A DNA stretch of 64,000 nt from an uncultured Sphingomonadaceae bacterium (GCA_947488625.1 CANKZR010000002.1:62001-126000), one strand, 5' to 3'; counted from the first letter of the stretch, positions 1-10,686 are shown. The notes: a model not told the origin generated them from the letters alone. Made by a program: numbers and translations.

Positions 1-420
1 GAACTGCGGATGGTTCGATCCGTCAACGACGCAGTTTGCAACGCCGGATGCAGCCCCGCGTCCGAACCGGGCCCAGCCTACTGGATTCAACCCGAAGCAC
101 CAGGCGCGTGATTTGTAGAACCGTATGGGCAGCGCGTGGCAGGTAGGCCCCTTGGCAGAAAACGGGCCGCTTTCCTCCATGGGTTCATCGCCAATGGCAA
201 CCTTCAGTCGTTTTCCCTGGACCAGGAAGTGACAACTCGCCCAATCGGGGTAATGGCAATACTGCACCGACGCCGCCCCCTCCTGCTTTACCTCAAGATG
301 GTATAGCGCGCTGAAATAGGGCCTTAATTCGGAAGACAGTTGATATGTCTTCACGTCAATCTTGCCGGTATTACTATGTCCGCTGGAAATTTGCGCCCCC
401 CAGAAGTGCCTGGTGCGCAT
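1..420 (-). CDS. AraC-family transcriptional regulator, N-terminal part (runs off window start)
   Basis: Minus-strand frame open from ATG at 420 to position 1: MRTRHFWGAQISSGHSNTGKIDVKTYQLSSELRPYFSALYHLEVKQEGAASVQYCHYPDWASCHFLV...GPTCHALPIRFYKSRAWCFGLNPVGWARFGRGAASGVANCVVDG; resembles the N-terminal domain of sphingomonad AraC-type regulators. Absent from the ORF track because it is truncated. Confidence 0.65.
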   Translation of the reverse strand, partial: MRTRHFWGAQISSGHSNTGKIDVKTYQLSSELRPYFSALYHLEVKQEGAASVQYCHYPDWASCHFLVQGKRLKVAIGDEPMEESGPFSAKGPTCHALPIRFYKSRAWCFGLNPVGWARFGRGAASGVANCVVDGSNHPQF

Positions 421-560
421 CGCATCAGGAACATGGTGCGGGGTTTAGACGGCAATCATGGTTAATAACAACGATTTTCGATGAACATCGCCCTGTTCTC
501 ACAAGAAACGGGTCCGAAATGGAGCAATTGGACCGTTGCTGATAGAATGTCGGGCAATAG

Positions 561-595
561 AAAAAGGCGCGGATGGAACAAACCATCCGCGCCCT
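561..595 (-). terminator. Rho-independent terminator downstream of rplT
   Basis: Minus strand GGGCGCGGATGG-TTTGTT-CCATCCGCGCC followed by TTTTT, just 3' of rplT. Confidence 0.85.
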
Positions 596-622
596 TCTTG
601 ATCGGCTAAACCGACAGTAACC

Positions 623-982
623 TTAGGCGGGAAGTGCATCCTTCGCCTGCTTGATGATCAAGCCGAAAGCATCGGTCTCGTTCATCGCCAGATCGGCCAT
701 TACCTTCCGGTCCAGTTCGATACCCGCCAGCTTAACGCCGTGCATGAACTGCGAGTAGGTAAGACCCTCGGCGCGCACGGCAGCGTTGATACGCTGGATC
801 CACAGGGCGCGGAAATTGCGCTTTTTGACCTTGCGGTCGCGATAGGCGTACTGGCCGGCCTTTTCGACGGCCTGACGGGCGACACGGATCGTATTCTTGC
901 GACGGCCGCGATAACCCTTCGCCTGATCTAGGAGCCGCTTGTGCTTCTGGCGCGTGGTAACGCCGCGTTTAATGCGTGGCAT
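623..982 (-). CDS. rplT: 50S ribosomal protein L20
   Basis: 119 aa [30 protein letters not shown]..., canonical L20. Confidence 0.98.
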   Translation of the reverse strand: MPRIKRGVTTRQKHKRLLDQAKGYRGRRKNTIRVARQAVEKAGQYAYRDRKVKKRNFRALWIQRINAAVRAEGLTYSQFMHGVKLAGIELDRKVMADLAMNETDAFGLIIKQAKDALPA

Positions 983-999
983 GTTCTATATCCTCCCGA

Positions 1000-1203
1000 T
1001 CACTTGAGCCCGTAAGGGGCCCATTTCTTGACGGCATCCCAATCGGCCTTCGACAGGACCTTGGTGCCGCGCTGCTGGCGGATATATTTCGCATTATGGC
1101 TGATCAGGCGGTGACGCTTGCCGGCGACACCATGCTTGACCTTGCCCGTGGCAGTGAGCTTGAAGCGCTTCTTAACGCCGCTCTTGGTCTTCAGCTTGGG
1201 CAT
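1000..1203 (-). CDS. rpmI: 50S ribosomal protein L35
   Basis: [47 protein letters not shown]...; ORF track extends it upstream, but the canonical start is at MPKLK (1203) or MKMPKLK (1209). Confidence 0.96.
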   Translation of the reverse strand: MPKLKTKSGVKKRFKLTATGKVKHGVAGKRHRLISHNAKYIRQQRGTKVLSKADWDAVKKWAPYGLK

Positions 1204-1324
1204 TTTCATCTCCTTTGCAGAGACACGTCCAACCGGCCCTGGCAGCCCTTGTGAGCCAGACCGGCGATGAATCACGTGTCGGTGAAGGGCGCGCAATTAG
1301 CGATTCTGCGCAAGAATGCAAGCG

Positions 1325-2104
1325 TCAAGAGCCGCCCATCGCCTCCAGCACGTCTTCCAGCCGTGCAGGATCGCCCAGCGCCAGCACCGTGCCATCGGAC
1401 CCTGCGTGCAAAGGCTCACCTGCCCAGTCGCACATCATGCCGCCTGCGCCTTCGACCACGGGCACCAGCGCGGCGTAGTCGTGTAGTTTCAGACCCGCTT
1501 CGCACACGATGTCGAGATGGCCGGAGGCAAGGCATGCGTAATTATAGCAATCGCCGCCCATCACCATGCGCCGGTGATCGGTCTTGGCGGCCAGCGCCAT
1601 GAACACGTCGCCTTCCGACTGGCTGAGATAATGCGGACCGGTAGTGGCGAGGCTGGCGGCGGAGAGTTCGCGGCATCGGCGGGTTTCGACGCTCTTGCCG
1701 TTGAAGGTGGTCGGCTCTCCTGCAACGCCCAGCCAGCGTTCGGAATTGATCGGCTGGTCGATTATGCCCAGCACGGGGAAGCCTTCCACCAGCAGCGCGA
1801 TGAGAGTGCCGAAGATCGGGCGGCCTGCAAGGAAGGCGGTGGTGCCGTCGATGGGATCGAGTACCCACTGCCGGCCCGAGATGCCATCCTTCACGCCGAA
1901 CTCCTCGCCGTGGATCCCGTCGCCGGAAAACTCCGCCTCGATCAGCTTGCGCATCGCCTCCTCGGCGTTGCGGTCGGCAATCGTTACGGGCGAGGCATCG
2001 TCCTTCGCTTCGCTCTGCACGCCGGAGCGAAACAGCGGACGGATTTCCTCGCGCGCCACATCGGCCAGACGGTGGGCTAGGGCAATTTCGGCTTTGAGGT
2101 TCAC
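1325..2104 (-). CDS. Inositol monophosphatase family / histidinol-phosphatase (HisN-type)
   Basis: WVLDPIDGTTAFLAGRPIFGTLIAL and GGDCYNYACLASGHLDIVCEAGLKLHDYAALVPVVEGAGG motifs; likely GTG start at 2104 next to the prs stop (track ORF extends to 2137). Confidence 0.85.
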   Translation of the reverse strand: MNLKAEIALAHRLADVAREEIRPLFRSGVQSEAKDDASPVTIADRNAEEAMRKLIEAEFSGDGIHGEEFGVKDGISGRQWVLDPIDGTTAFLAGRPIFGTLIALLVEGFPVLGIIDQPINSERWLGVAGEPTTFNGKSVETRRCRELSAASLATTGPHYLSQSEGDVFMALAAKTDHRRMVMGGDCYNYACLASGHLDIVCEAGLKLHDYAALVPVVEGAGGMMCDWAGEPLHAGSDGTVLALGDPARLEDVLEAMGGS

Positions 2105-2105
2105 G

Positions 2106-3041
2106 TCAGTCGAACAGGCTGGAGACGGAACTCTCATCGGCGATGCGGCGGATTGCCTCGCCCAGCAGCGGGGCGATGGGCAGGATGCGGATGCGGTCCG
2201 AATCCTTGGCCGCGTCGGTAGGCTGAATGGAATCGGAAATCACCAGTTCCTTCAGGGCCGACTTGTCGATCCGCGCGACCGCGCCGCCCGACAGCACGCC
2301 GTGGGTAATGTAGGCCGCCACGCTTTTCGCGCCCTGATCCAGCAGCGCCTGTGCAGCGTTGCACAGCGTTCCGCCCGAATCGACGATATCGTCGATCAGC
2401 ACGCATGATCGGCCCTGCACGTCGCCGATGATGTTCATCACCTCGCTCTCGCCAGGGCGATCGCGGCGCTTGTCGACGATGGCCAGCGGGGCGTTGTCGA
2501 GCCGCTTTGCCAGCGCACGGGCGCGCACCACGCCGCCGACATCGGGGGAGACGACCATCAGTTCCTGATCGCCATAGTGCGCCTGGATATCGGCAGCCAT
2601 GGTGGGTGCAGCGTAAAGGTTGTCGGTCGGAATATCGAAGAAGCCCTGGATCTGCCCTGCGTGCAGGTCCACCGCAAGCACGCGGTCGGCCCCTGCCTCG
2701 GTAATCAGGTTCGCGACCAGCTTTGCGGAGATCGGCGTGCGCGGCCCGGGTTTGCGATCCTGCCGGGCATAGCCGAAATAGGGGACCACGGCGGTGATCC
2801 GCTTGGCAGAGGCACGGCGCAGCGCGTCGATCCCGATAAGCAGTTCCATCAGGTTGTCATTCGCCGGGAAACTGGTGGACTGGACGATGAACACATCCTC
2901 CCCGCGCACGTTCTCGTGGATCTCGATGAACACCTCTTCATCGGCAAAGCGGCGGACGCTGGCGTCGGTGAGGGGAACTTCGAGATAGCCGGCAATGGCG
3001 CGGGCGAGCGGCAGGTTGGAATTGCCGGACATGATTTTCAT
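2106..3041 (-). CDS. prs: Ribose-phosphate pyrophosphokinase
   Basis: 311 aa; [61 protein letters not shown] motifs. Confidence 0.97.
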   Translation of the reverse strand: MKIMSGNSNLPLARAIAGYLEVPLTDASVRRFADEEVFIEIHENVRGEDVFIVQSTSFPANDNLMELLIGIDALRRASAKRITAVVPYFGYARQDRKPGPRTPISAKLVANLITEAGADRVLAVDLHAGQIQGFFDIPTDNLYAAPTMAADIQAHYGDQELMVVSPDVGGVVRARALAKRLDNAPLAIVDKRRDRPGESEVMNIIGDVQGRSCVLIDDIVDSGGTLCNAAQALLDQGAKSVAAYITHGVLSGGAVARIDKSALKELVISDSIQPTDAAKDSDRIRILPIAPLLGEAIRRIADESSVSSLFD

Positions 3042-3144
3042 GGATGCGAATCCCCCATGGGTTTCAAACGGGTTGGTGCTGGAAGGTTTCGCCCTAGCCG
3101 AGCGTCATGGAATTGCAACGTAGCGGGGGGCGGTTGTCCAGATC

Positions 3145-3260
3145 GTTTGTCTTGCGAAGCTGCCTCCGCGGCTTCGTCCTCGCTAGGTGCGCGGCAAGCT
3201 GCGCCCGCTGCGGGCGGGCGTTTGCCCTTGCGGTCGGCTGAACGCCGACCGGGTTGGCGT
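3145..3260 (-). repeat. Dispersed intergenic hairpin repeat, copy E
   Basis: Reverse complement reads CAGCCGACCGCAAGG...CGCCCGCAGCGGGCGCAGCTTGCCGCGCACCTAGCGAGGACGAAGCCGCGGAGGCAGCTTCGCAAGACAAACG; same order of hairpins as copies at 50.7 and 60.1 kb. Confidence 0.85.
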
Positions 3261-3372
3261 TTTCATTCGGCGCCAAGAGAGAACTCTGACATTGCTGAAT
3301 GGCTGAAATGGGATGGTAGGCGGGCATTAGAACTAGCGGAAACGTGAAAAGACTACCGGGGCTTTGAAGCTA

Positions 3373-3561
3373 TCAGCTATGCTTCGGCTCCACCCCTTCG
3401 GTGTCTGTCCGCCATGCCCCATACGCAAGCAGCAGCCAAAGCGGTGTTAGCCAGAAGTGTATGTCGTCAAGACGATCCTCTCCTGCAAAGTGCGCGATAG
3501 CTAATCCGCCCATTACGCCCGTCATAAGCGTAAAAAGATTGCGTATGCTTGATTTGCTCAT
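3373..3561 (-). CDS. Hypothetical small membrane protein
   Basis: 62 aa with two hydrophobic stretches; weak support. Confidence 0.4.
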   Translation of the reverse strand: MSKSSIRNLFTLMTGVMGGLAIAHFAGEDRLDDIHFWLTPLWLLLAYGAWRTDTEGVEPKHS

Positions 3562-3679
3562 CGAATACGCCTCCCAACGCCGCCATCAAACGCTTCATAA
3601 CTGACAGTTTTAGAGATTGCCCGCAACGAGATCGTTAGCGCACTGGCGGCTTTCGGCGGCTTTTCGCCCGCCCAGCGCC

Positions 3680-4243
3680 TCAGCGACGATCCTCGTCGCT
3701 TGGCTGGTCGATGATCGCTTCCGAAGGGTTTTCCTGCGTCCTCTTGCGCAGGAAGTCGCGCGCCGTAGATGCGCGCAGAATGCTGGCGGCAAAGCGTGTT
3801 GCGATGGTTAACCCGAGGAGCAGCGCGATATTGCCCAACACGCCCCAGCTAGCTGAAAACAGCGCGGCCAGTATCCCGGTAAACACCACGCCGATACCTG
3901 CAAGCAGCACGCCGAGGATAACGCCCAGCAATCCCCATTCGATATAGGTCGAGGCGAGCGCATAGAGCCAGAGGCTGATCCCGAAGATCAGCGACGCAAA
4001 GCCGAACAGGCCGCTTGCCAATCCGCGAGACGCCGGAATGAATGCCAACGGCACGAAGGCCAGCGATACCAGCGCAGCCCCGCCGATGAGATCGGGAATC
4101 CAGCCCAGCGCCCACACGCTGAATTCGGCAGCGCCGAACAGCAGCAGGACGGGGACGGCAATTATCGCCAGAAGCAGGACGAAGCCGACAACCGAGAGGC
4201 CGAGGGCGGAAACGCCGAATTTCCTGATCCTGATTTCCGCCAT
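3680..4243 (-). CDS. Hypothetical multi-pass membrane protein
   Basis: 187 aa with several hydrophobic helices and a polar C-terminal tail. Confidence 0.7.
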   Translation of the reverse strand: MAEIRIRKFGVSALGLSVVGFVLLLAIIAVPVLLLFGAAEFSVWALGWIPDLIGGAALVSLAFVPLAFIPASRGLASGLFGFASLIFGISLWLYALASTYIEWGLLGVILGVLLAGIGVVFTGILAALFSASWGVLGNIALLLGLTIATRFAASILRASTARDFLRKRTQENPSEAIIDQPSDEDRR

Positions 4244-4284
4244 CGCCTAGCCTCGTACTTGCTGGTCGAGTGCCTTCCTGGCTA

Positions 4285-5274
4285 CTAGATGCGATGCTCG
4301 CCCTTCACCCAGCGCACCGTGCCCGACGATGCCCGCATCACGACGCTCTCGGTGGTCATGATGCGCTCGCCGTTGGGGCGTCGGATGCGTTTTACGCCGT
4401 CGAGAAGCGAGCCGTCGGTCACGCCTGTGGCGGCAAAGATGCAGTCGCCCTTGGCGAGGTCGTGCAGCTTGTAAATGCGGTCGAGGTCCTCGATGCCCCA
4501 TTTTGCGGCGCGCTTGCGCTCGTCATCGTTGCGGAACAGCAGACGGCCGTTGAACTGGCCGCCCACGCAGCGCAGCGCGGCTGCGGCCAGCACGCCCTCG
4601 GGCGCGCCGCCTGAACCCATGTAGATGTCGATGGTGGTGTCCTGGTCGGTGGTGGCGATCACGCCTGCCACGTCACCATCGCCGATCAGCACCACACCGC
4701 AGCCGATACCGCGCAGCTCGGCGATCAGTTCGGCATGGCGCGGGCGATCCAGCACGCACACGATAATGTCCTTGGGCTCCACACCCTTCGCAGCGGCAAC
4801 AGCCTCGACGTTTTCGGTGACGCTCTTTTCCAGGCTGATGACATCTTCGGGATAGCCCGGACCCACGGCGATCTTGTCCATGTAAACGTCGGGCGCGTTC
4901 AGCAGGCAGCCCTTTTCGGCAGCGGCCAGCACAGCCAGCGCGTTCGGGCCGGCCTTGGCGGTAATGGTGGTGCCTTCCAGCGGATCGAGCGCGATGTCGA
5001 TCTTCGGCCCCTTGCCGGGTGCGCCGCCAACCTTCTCTCCGATGTAGAGCATGGGCGCCTCGTCCCGCTCACCCTCTCCGATCACCACAGTGCCATCGAT
5101 ATAAAGCGTGTCGAAACACTTGCGCATGGCTTCGACGGCTGCGGCATCGGCGGCCTTTTCATCGCCGCGCCCCACCAGATCGGCTGCGGCAACGGCTGCC
5201 GCTTCGGTGACGCGCACCATTTCCATCACGAGGACGCGGTCGAGAATGCTGTCTGCGGAGTTATCGGAGTTCAT
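4285..5274 (-). CDS. glpX: Class II fructose-1,6-bisphosphatase
   Basis: 329 aa; DGTVVIGEGERDEAPMLYIGEKVG, DIALDPLEGTTITAKAGPNALAVLA. Confidence 0.96.
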   Translation of the reverse strand: MNSDNSADSILDRVLVMEMVRVTEAAAVAAADLVGRGDEKAADAAAVEAMRKCFDTLYIDGTVVIGEGERDEAPMLYIGEKVGGAPGKGPKIDIALDPLEGTTITAKAGPNALAVLAAAEKGCLLNAPDVYMDKIAVGPGYPEDVISLEKSVTENVEAVAAAKGVEPKDIIVCVLDRPRHAELIAELRGIGCGVVLIGDGDVAGVIATTDQDTTIDIYMGSGGAPEGVLAAAALRCVGGQFNGRLLFRNDDERKRAAKWGIEDLDRIYKLHDLAKGDCIFAATGVTDGSLLDGVKRIRRPNGERIMTTESVVMRASSGTVRWVKGEHRI

Positions 5275-5341
5275 AGGTAATTCAGGCTCCCATCTGAATC
5301 TGGCCGGGCAATTAGCAGGCGCTTAGGTCGAGGGGGCGGGA

Positions 5342-5860
5342 ATGTCGAGGCGGTCAGCCGTAATTTTCGTTTCTGCGGCGATTGCATTGGCATTGGGTAT
5401 TGGTCCCGCAATGCAGGCGGCGGCGCAGGTGGCCTATGGCCCTGTCGACGATACCGATGTCGTGGAATCCGATGATCCTGTCCCCCTGCAGGAGCCGGAG
5501 CGTTGTGATGAGGAAGTGCGTGAGGACGGCGCCATCGTCGTCTGCCGCGAACTGCCCGAATCCGAGCGTTACATGTCGCCGCTGCCCCGCCCCGTCGAGG
5601 TTCATATCAACGACGTGGGCGGGCTGCGCGAACCGCCCTGCTGGGTAACGGGCAAGACCCCGTGCATGCGGTTCGGCTCGGTTCCGCCCTATCCGCCCTT
5701 GATCGACACCACCGCCTTTGCCGAACCGTTGAGCGAGGAAGATGCCGCCGCAGTCTATGCCATCGAGGCCGAGACCCCCGCCTCGTCTTCACTGACCGGA
5801 AAGCGCGTGCCGATAGACCTGTCGGACGACAACCAGGCAGAAACGGCAATCAGCCGATAA
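5342..5860 (+). CDS. Hypothetical secreted protein
   Basis: 172 aa with N-terminal signal peptide; convergent 11-nt overlap with hom. Confidence 0.65.
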   Translation: MSRRSAVIFVSAAIALALGIGPAMQAAAQVAYGPVDDTDVVESDDPVPLQEPERCDEEVREDGAIVVCRELPESERYMSPLPRPVEVHINDVGGLREPPCWVTGKTPCMRFGSVPPYPPLIDTTAFAEPLSEEDAAAVYAIEAETPASSSLTGKRVPIDLSDDNQAETAISR

Positions 5861-7160
5861 GGCGCATGACCAGCGGCTCTTCCACGAGGCTGGCCGATCC
5901 TTCCAGCAGTTCCAGCGCGCGCGAAACACCGCTTTCGGGGCCTTCGTGCGTGACGATGGCCACCAGCACCGGCTCTTCCCCGCTTTCGTCGGGCTGACCG
6001 TGCTGGATCATGCTCTCGATGGAAACACCCGCGTCGCGCATGGCGGCGGTAATTTCTGCCAGAACGCCGGGCCGGTCGGCCACGGTGAAGCGGACGTAGG
6101 CACGGTTGCGGCGGTCGCCCGGATCGGCAGGCGTGCTGGCCTGCAACGAATCTACGCTTTGCGAGAAGGGCGCGATACGGTTGCCGCGAGCGATATCGAC
6201 AAGGTCTGCCACAACGGCGCTGGCCGTGGGGCCATCGCCAGCGCCCGCCCCCTGGAACAGCAGGCGGCCAACGTGATTACCCTCCGCCACAACGGCATTG
6301 GTGGGTCCGTCCACTGCCGCCAGCGGGTGGCGCACGGGCACCAGATAGGGGGCGACCCGCTGAAACAGGTGCCGCGCGCCATCCTTGTCGGTGCAATCTG
6401 AAAGGCCGATCAGGCGGATGACATAGCCTAGCGCGCGAGCCTGCGCGATGTCGGCTGCGCGGATGCGGCTGATGCCGGAAGTGTCGACCGCCGCAAAATC
6501 GATCTGGGTGCCGAAGGCGTTGCTGGCCACAATCGCCAGCTTGTGCGCCGCATCCACACCTTCGATGTCGAAAGTCGGATCGGCCTCGGCATAGCCCAGT
6601 GCCTGCGCATCGGCGAGTACGTCGGAGAAATCGCGTCCGGTCGTCTCCATCTCGGAGAGGATGTAGTTGCAGGTGCCGTTGAGAATGCCGTAAATGCGAT
6701 CGATACGGTTGGCCGCCGCACCCTCGGCCAGACCTTTCACGACAGGGATGCCGCCGGCAACCGCAGCCTCGTAACGCAGCGGCACATCGTTACCTTCGGC
6801 CAATCGCGCCAGTTCCAGCCCGTGATGCGCCACCATGGCCTTGTTCGCGGTGACCAGGCCCTTGCCGCCGCCCAGTGCCTTGCGCGCCAGCGCCAGTGCT
6901 GGGCCATCGGAACCGCCGACCAATTCCACCACAACGTCCACATCATCGCGCGCGGCCAGCACGGTCATGTCGTCTTCCCAGGCATAGGGAGACAGGTCGA
7001 CGCCGCGATCCTTGCCGCGGTCGCGGGCCGAAACCGCCACCACTTCGATACCGCGCCCGGCACGGCCTGCGATCAGCTTTCCATTGTCGGCCAGCAGGCG
7101 CAACACGCCCGCGCCCACCGTTCCCAGACCCGCCAGTGCGATACGCAAATTCTCAGCCAT
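5850..7160 (-). CDS. hom: Homoserine dehydrogenase
   Basis: 436 aa; IALAGLGTVGAGVLRLL, GILNGTCNYILSEME, C-terminal ACT-like region. Confidence 0.96.
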   Translation of the reverse strand: MAENLRIALAGLGTVGAGVLRLLADNGKLIAGRAGRGIEVVAVSARDRGKDRGVDLSPYAWEDDMTVLAARDDVDVVVELVGGSDGPALALARKALGGGKGLVTANKAMVAHHGLELARLAEGNDVPLRYEAAVAGGIPVVKGLAEGAAANRIDRIYGILNGTCNYILSEMETTGRDFSDVLADAQALGYAEADPTFDIEGVDAAHKLAIVASNAFGTQIDFAAVDTSGISRIRAADIAQARALGYVIRLIGLSDCTDKDGARHLFQRVAPYLVPVRHPLAAVDGPTNAVVAEGNHVGRLLFQGAGAGDGPTASAVVADLVDIARGNRIAPFSQSVDSLQASTPADPGDRRNRAYVRFTVADRPGVLAEITAAMRDAGVSIESMIQHGQPDESGEEPVLVAIVTHEGPESGVSRALELLEGSASLVEEPLVMRLIG

Positions 7161-7260
7161 CGAAATCCCCGTCTGCCATGTAACCCGCCTTGTGCGGCGC
7201 AGGCGTTAGGCAAGGGCGCGACGCTTGGCCAGAGGGGTCTTGCAGCGATCGGTCAGGGAT

Positions 7261-8175
7261 TCAGGTCAAACGCCGCTCGCATGGGCCGAGTTCGGACAGG
7301 ATATAGGCGTAGTCCGCCCGCGCCTGATCCTGCGATGCGCGATCGCGCTGCAAGAACGAATCGGCGGGCAAGTCACGCGGAAGGAAGCAGGCAAGACGGT
7401 ACCAGATCAGCGTGTCGCGCTGTGCGGGCTCCGCCGATGCATCCACCAGTTCACCCAGCGATACGCCCCATTGCGGTGCCATGCCGGGGCGTCGAATTAC
7501 CGAAAGCGATACGGGCGCGCCGGTATCCGTTTCGACGAACATCTGCGTTTCCGATTCGCCCGCCAGGTTGCCCGGAACGGAGATTACGTCGCGCAGACCT
7601 GTAACGGCGGGGGGCACGTCGGCAGCGGAGATCTGGGTAAGCACCTGGCGAACGCGCGCCTCGATGCGAGGGCCGGCAGGCAGCATCGAATCGGACGACA
7701 ACAGCTGCAATGCGCCCGGCTGGCTCTGCGACAGATCGCCAAAGACCAGGAACTGGCGCCCCTCCAGATCAGGAACATCGCCATCGGCATCGCGGCGCTG
7801 ATCGACGACGTAGGCGAGCTGAGCGCCCACGGCCTGCGGTCCGGCCAGCAGGTTTTGCGTGAGCGACTCGATATAGAGGCGGACGTGCGACGGCGGTACG
7901 TCAGGGGCGCGATCCTCGGGGAAGACGATCTGGTCCTCCACCGCAACGATGGCCACCGTGTCCGCCGCCATCGCCATCGTCACCAGGTCGGCATAGGTCG
8001 GCGCCTGGGTGTCGGGCAATTCCGCGGGAGGGACATCCTGCGAGAAAGCGGGGCCCGTGCTCGCGCAGGCCCCCAGTGCAAGGGCCAGCGCGGCGGGCAG
8101 GACTGCGCGCAGGTTCGGCGAAAAGGAGGGTCTCGACATGGCAATCCTTATGCTCGTGGGTGTCCCTTGGGACAA
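7261..8175 (-). CDS. Hypothetical lipoprotein/secreted protein
   Basis: 304 aa with an N-terminal signal and a lipobox-like LGACAST. Confidence 0.65.
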   Translation of the reverse strand: MSQGTPTSIRIAMSRPSFSPNLRAVLPAALALALGACASTGPAFSQDVPPAELPDTQAPTYADLVTMAMAADTVAIVAVEDQIVFPEDRAPDVPPSHVRLYIESLTQNLLAGPQAVGAQLAYVVDQRRDADGDVPDLEGRQFLVFGDLSQSQPGALQLLSSDSMLPAGPRIEARVRQVLTQISAADVPPAVTGLRDVISVPGNLAGESETQMFVETDTGAPVSLSVIRRPGMAPQWGVSLGELVDASAEPAQRDTLIWYRLACFLPRDLPADSFLQRDRASQDQARADYAYILSELGPCERRLT

Positions 8176-8484
8176 CGACCAAGATCACCCTATGGGTCCG
8201 CAGATGCACGCATTTCAGCCGATCGGTACTGAATCGCGAGTTAAGCAACAAAGCGTTTGCCCCATCCCTTCCGGCCCGTTAAGAGCCGCCCAAGTCTGTC
8301 CGGGAGAGTACAGAAAATTTCCCTCTGTGACGTTTTTGGCACATTTACTGTTGTGTCGGGGTGATATCACAGGGCATCATGCGGTAGGCATACATTTCAT
8401 ACTGGATCATCCGGATATTCTCCGGGTTATCCTTGGGAGAGCCGGATTTCGGTCCGGCTGACACAAACGGAGTGAAGGGACTGG

Positions 8485-9165
8485 ATGGCTTACGCTGACC
8501 AAGAGATGAGCGGTAGTCGAGTAATCTCGATTATCATCGTTGCCCTCATCCACGTGGCCGTGGGCTACCTGCTCATTTCCGGACTCGCCGTTTCGGCGGT
8601 TCAGGAAATAGCAGAGCGGGTCACCACCGTGGATATTGAGGAGCCGGAACCACCGGAGCCGGAGGAGGAACCACCGCCCCCGCCGCCCGAACAGGACGTA
8701 GCGCCGCCGCCGCCGGTTGCGCCGCCGCCTCCGATCAGCGTGAGCGTCGCTCCGCCACCAATTCGGACACAGGCGAACATCCCGCCGCCGGCACCCCCGG
8801 CGCTCAGGATTCCGCCGCCAGCACCGGCTGCACCGCCGGCTCCCCCTCCGGCACCGCCGCCGCCGCCTTCGCAGGCACGTCCGGCACAGCCTGAAGGGCA
8901 GGCTCGCTGGCAACGCCGGATCATCGAGAACTACCCTTCGCGCGCCCTGCGTCGTGAGATCGAAGGTACGGTCGGTGTTTCCGTGACCGTCGGCAGCAAT
9001 GGCCGCGTCTCATCCTGCCGGGTTACCCGGTCGGCCGATCCGATCCTGGACCAGGCCGCGTGTGATGACATGGAGCGTTACGCGCGCTTCCAGCCTGCAC
9101 TGGATGCCGCCGGCAACCCGACCACCGGCAGCTGGGCGACCAACATCGTTTACCAGATCAACTGA
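8485..9165 (+). CDS. tonB: TonB family energy transducer
   Basis: N-terminal TM, Pro-rich spacer (EPEPPEPEEEPPPPPPEQ), C-terminal TonB domain (YPSRALRREIEGTVGVSVTVGSNGRVSSCRVTRSA). Confidence 0.93.
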   Translation: MAYADQEMSGSRVISIIIVALIHVAVGYLLISGLAVSAVQEIAERVTTVDIEEPEPPEPEEEPPPPPPEQDVAPPPPVAPPPPISVSVAPPPIRTQANIPPPAPPALRIPPPAPAAPPAPPPAPPPPPSQARPAQPEGQARWQRRIIENYPSRALRREIEGTVGVSVTVGSNGRVSSCRVTRSADPILDQAACDDMERYARFQPALDAAGNPTTGSWATNIVYQIN

Positions 9166-9201
9166 TCGAACAGATTTTCTCTAGGAAGAGGACTTAATCG
9201 C

Positions 9202-10026
9202 ATGCTTATCGAAATTCTTGCCGCAGCCGGGGAAGCCCCCGTCAACGAGTTTGGCTTCTGGAAAGCCATGGAAGAGGGCGGCCCGGTCGCCTGGACCATC
9301 CTCGGGATCATGATCATCATGTCCGTCGGATCGTTCTACATCCTGTTCACGAAGATCTTCGAACAGAACAAGGTGATGAAGGAATACCGCAGCAACCGTG
9401 CCGCTTTCTGGCGTGCCGGCTCGCTGAAGGAAGGCGCTTCCAAGTTCGACAAGAACAGCGCGTGGCGCCAGCTGGTCGACGACGGCATCCGTGCCGGCGA
9501 CGAATCGTCCAAGATGGACGACAGCCTGGAATCGCACGATTGGCTGCACGGCACGCTGCAGCGTTCGGAAAGCTCCATCATGGCTCGCCTCAACGGCGGC
9601 CTGCCGTTCCTCGCAACGGTTGGTGCTACGGCTCCCTTCGTCGGCCTGCTCGGCACCGTGATCGGTATCTACCGCGCACTTATCAACATCGGTATCTCCG
9701 GTTCGGCTTCGATCGACAAGGTTGCCGGTCCGGTTGGTGAGGCCCTGATCATGACCGCCATTGGCCTGATCGTGGCTGTGCCGGCCGTGTTCGCCTACAA
9801 CTACCTGATGAGCCGTAACCGCAAGATCCAGGCGATGCTTTCGGGCTTCTCCACCGATCTGCAGGCCAACATCACTTCCAGTGGTGCCGTGAAGCCTGCG
9901 CTGGCCCCGGCGGCCAAGTCGACCTCGACGACCGCCAAGCCTGCTACTGGTGCTACCGCCAAGCCCGCTACCACCAAGATGGGCGCAACCAGCACCTCGA
10001 CCACGCCGAACGCTCCGAAGCGCTAA
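9202..10026 (+). CDS. exbB: MotA/TolQ/ExbB proton channel family protein
   Basis: 274 aa; LPFLATVGATAPFVGLLGTVIGIYRALINIG; Ala/Lys/Thr-rich C-terminal tail. Confidence 0.95.
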   Translation: MLIEILAAAGEAPVNEFGFWKAMEEGGPVAWTILGIMIIMSVGSFYILFTKIFEQNKVMKEYRSNRAAFWRAGSLKEGASKFDKNSAWRQLVDDGIRAGDESSKMDDSLESHDWLHGTLQRSESSIMARLNGGLPFLATVGATAPFVGLLGTVIGIYRALINIGISGSASIDKVAGPVGEALIMTAIGLIVAVPAVFAYNYLMSRNRKIQAMLSGFSTDLQANITSSGAVKPALAPAAKSTSTTAKPATGATAKPATTKMGATSTSTTPNAPKR

Positions 10027-10111
10027 GCGTTCGATACATACCGAATGGCGGGCGCTGTCGCATGCGGGCGCCCGCCAACAGATGCAAGTAACCTGAGATA
10101 GGACAAGAGAC

Positions 10112-10651
10112 ATGGCCATAGCGATGGGAGATGGCGCCGGCGAAACGCCGATGTCAGACATCAACACCACGCCGCTGGTGGATGTCATGCTGGTGCTGCT
10201 GATCATCTTCCTGATCGCAGTCCCTGTTGCCATCCAGACCGTCGAAGAGCTCGAAATTCCGATTTTCGAATCGGTCGAGTCCGACGACAAGGTCGAGAAC
10301 CTGCTGATCACGGTGACCACCACCGATGCGGCAGGTCGTACGCCGAGCACGATCAACACGGCATTCGAAGGCGCGACCCGCGACGGCGAGTGCCGGATCT
10401 TCCTGAACAACACCACGCTGGTGGATTCCAGCGAGCTATACGACCGCGCATTCGAGCGTCTCGATGCCATCGTCCAGCGCGCTGGTGGACCGGAGGCGAT
10501 CATGGCCGATCCGGAACTGATCCCGCAAGTGCACATCCGAGGCGATGTCAACGCGCCGTGGCGCTGTGTTGCAGGCACGATCTTCAACGTCCAGGCGGCC
10601 GGCTATCCGACCATCGGATTTATTTCCAACCCCGTCGATCCCAACGGTTGA
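10112..10651 (+). CDS. exbD: ExbD/TolR biopolymer transport protein (first paralog, long form)
   Basis: MSDINTTPLVDVMLVLLIIFLIAVPVAIQTV motif. Confidence 0.93.
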   Translation: MAIAMGDGAGETPMSDINTTPLVDVMLVLLIIFLIAVPVAIQTVEELEIPIFESVESDDKVENLLITVTTTDAAGRTPSTINTAFEGATRDGECRIFLNNTTLVDSSELYDRAFERLDAIVQRAGGPEAIMADPELIPQVHIRGDVNAPWRCVAGTIFNVQAAGYPTIGFISNPVDPNG

Positions 10652-10686
10652 TCGGCGCGGTAGAGAGTTTCAAGGAGTAACAACCT

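Noticed and set aside
2-118. Plus-strand partial reading NCGWFDPSTTQFATPDAAPRPNRAQPTGFNPKHQARDL
   Set aside because: The opposite strand carries a better-supported AraC-type regulator frame over the same bases.
345-542. 65-aa plus-strand ORF near window start
   Set aside because: No protein-like features; overlaps the AraC-type gene start region on the other strand.
9181-10587. 468-aa minus-strand ORF opposite exbB/exbD
   Set aside because: Antisense to clearly recognisable ExbB and ExbD genes; low-complexity shadow ORF from GC-rich codon usage.
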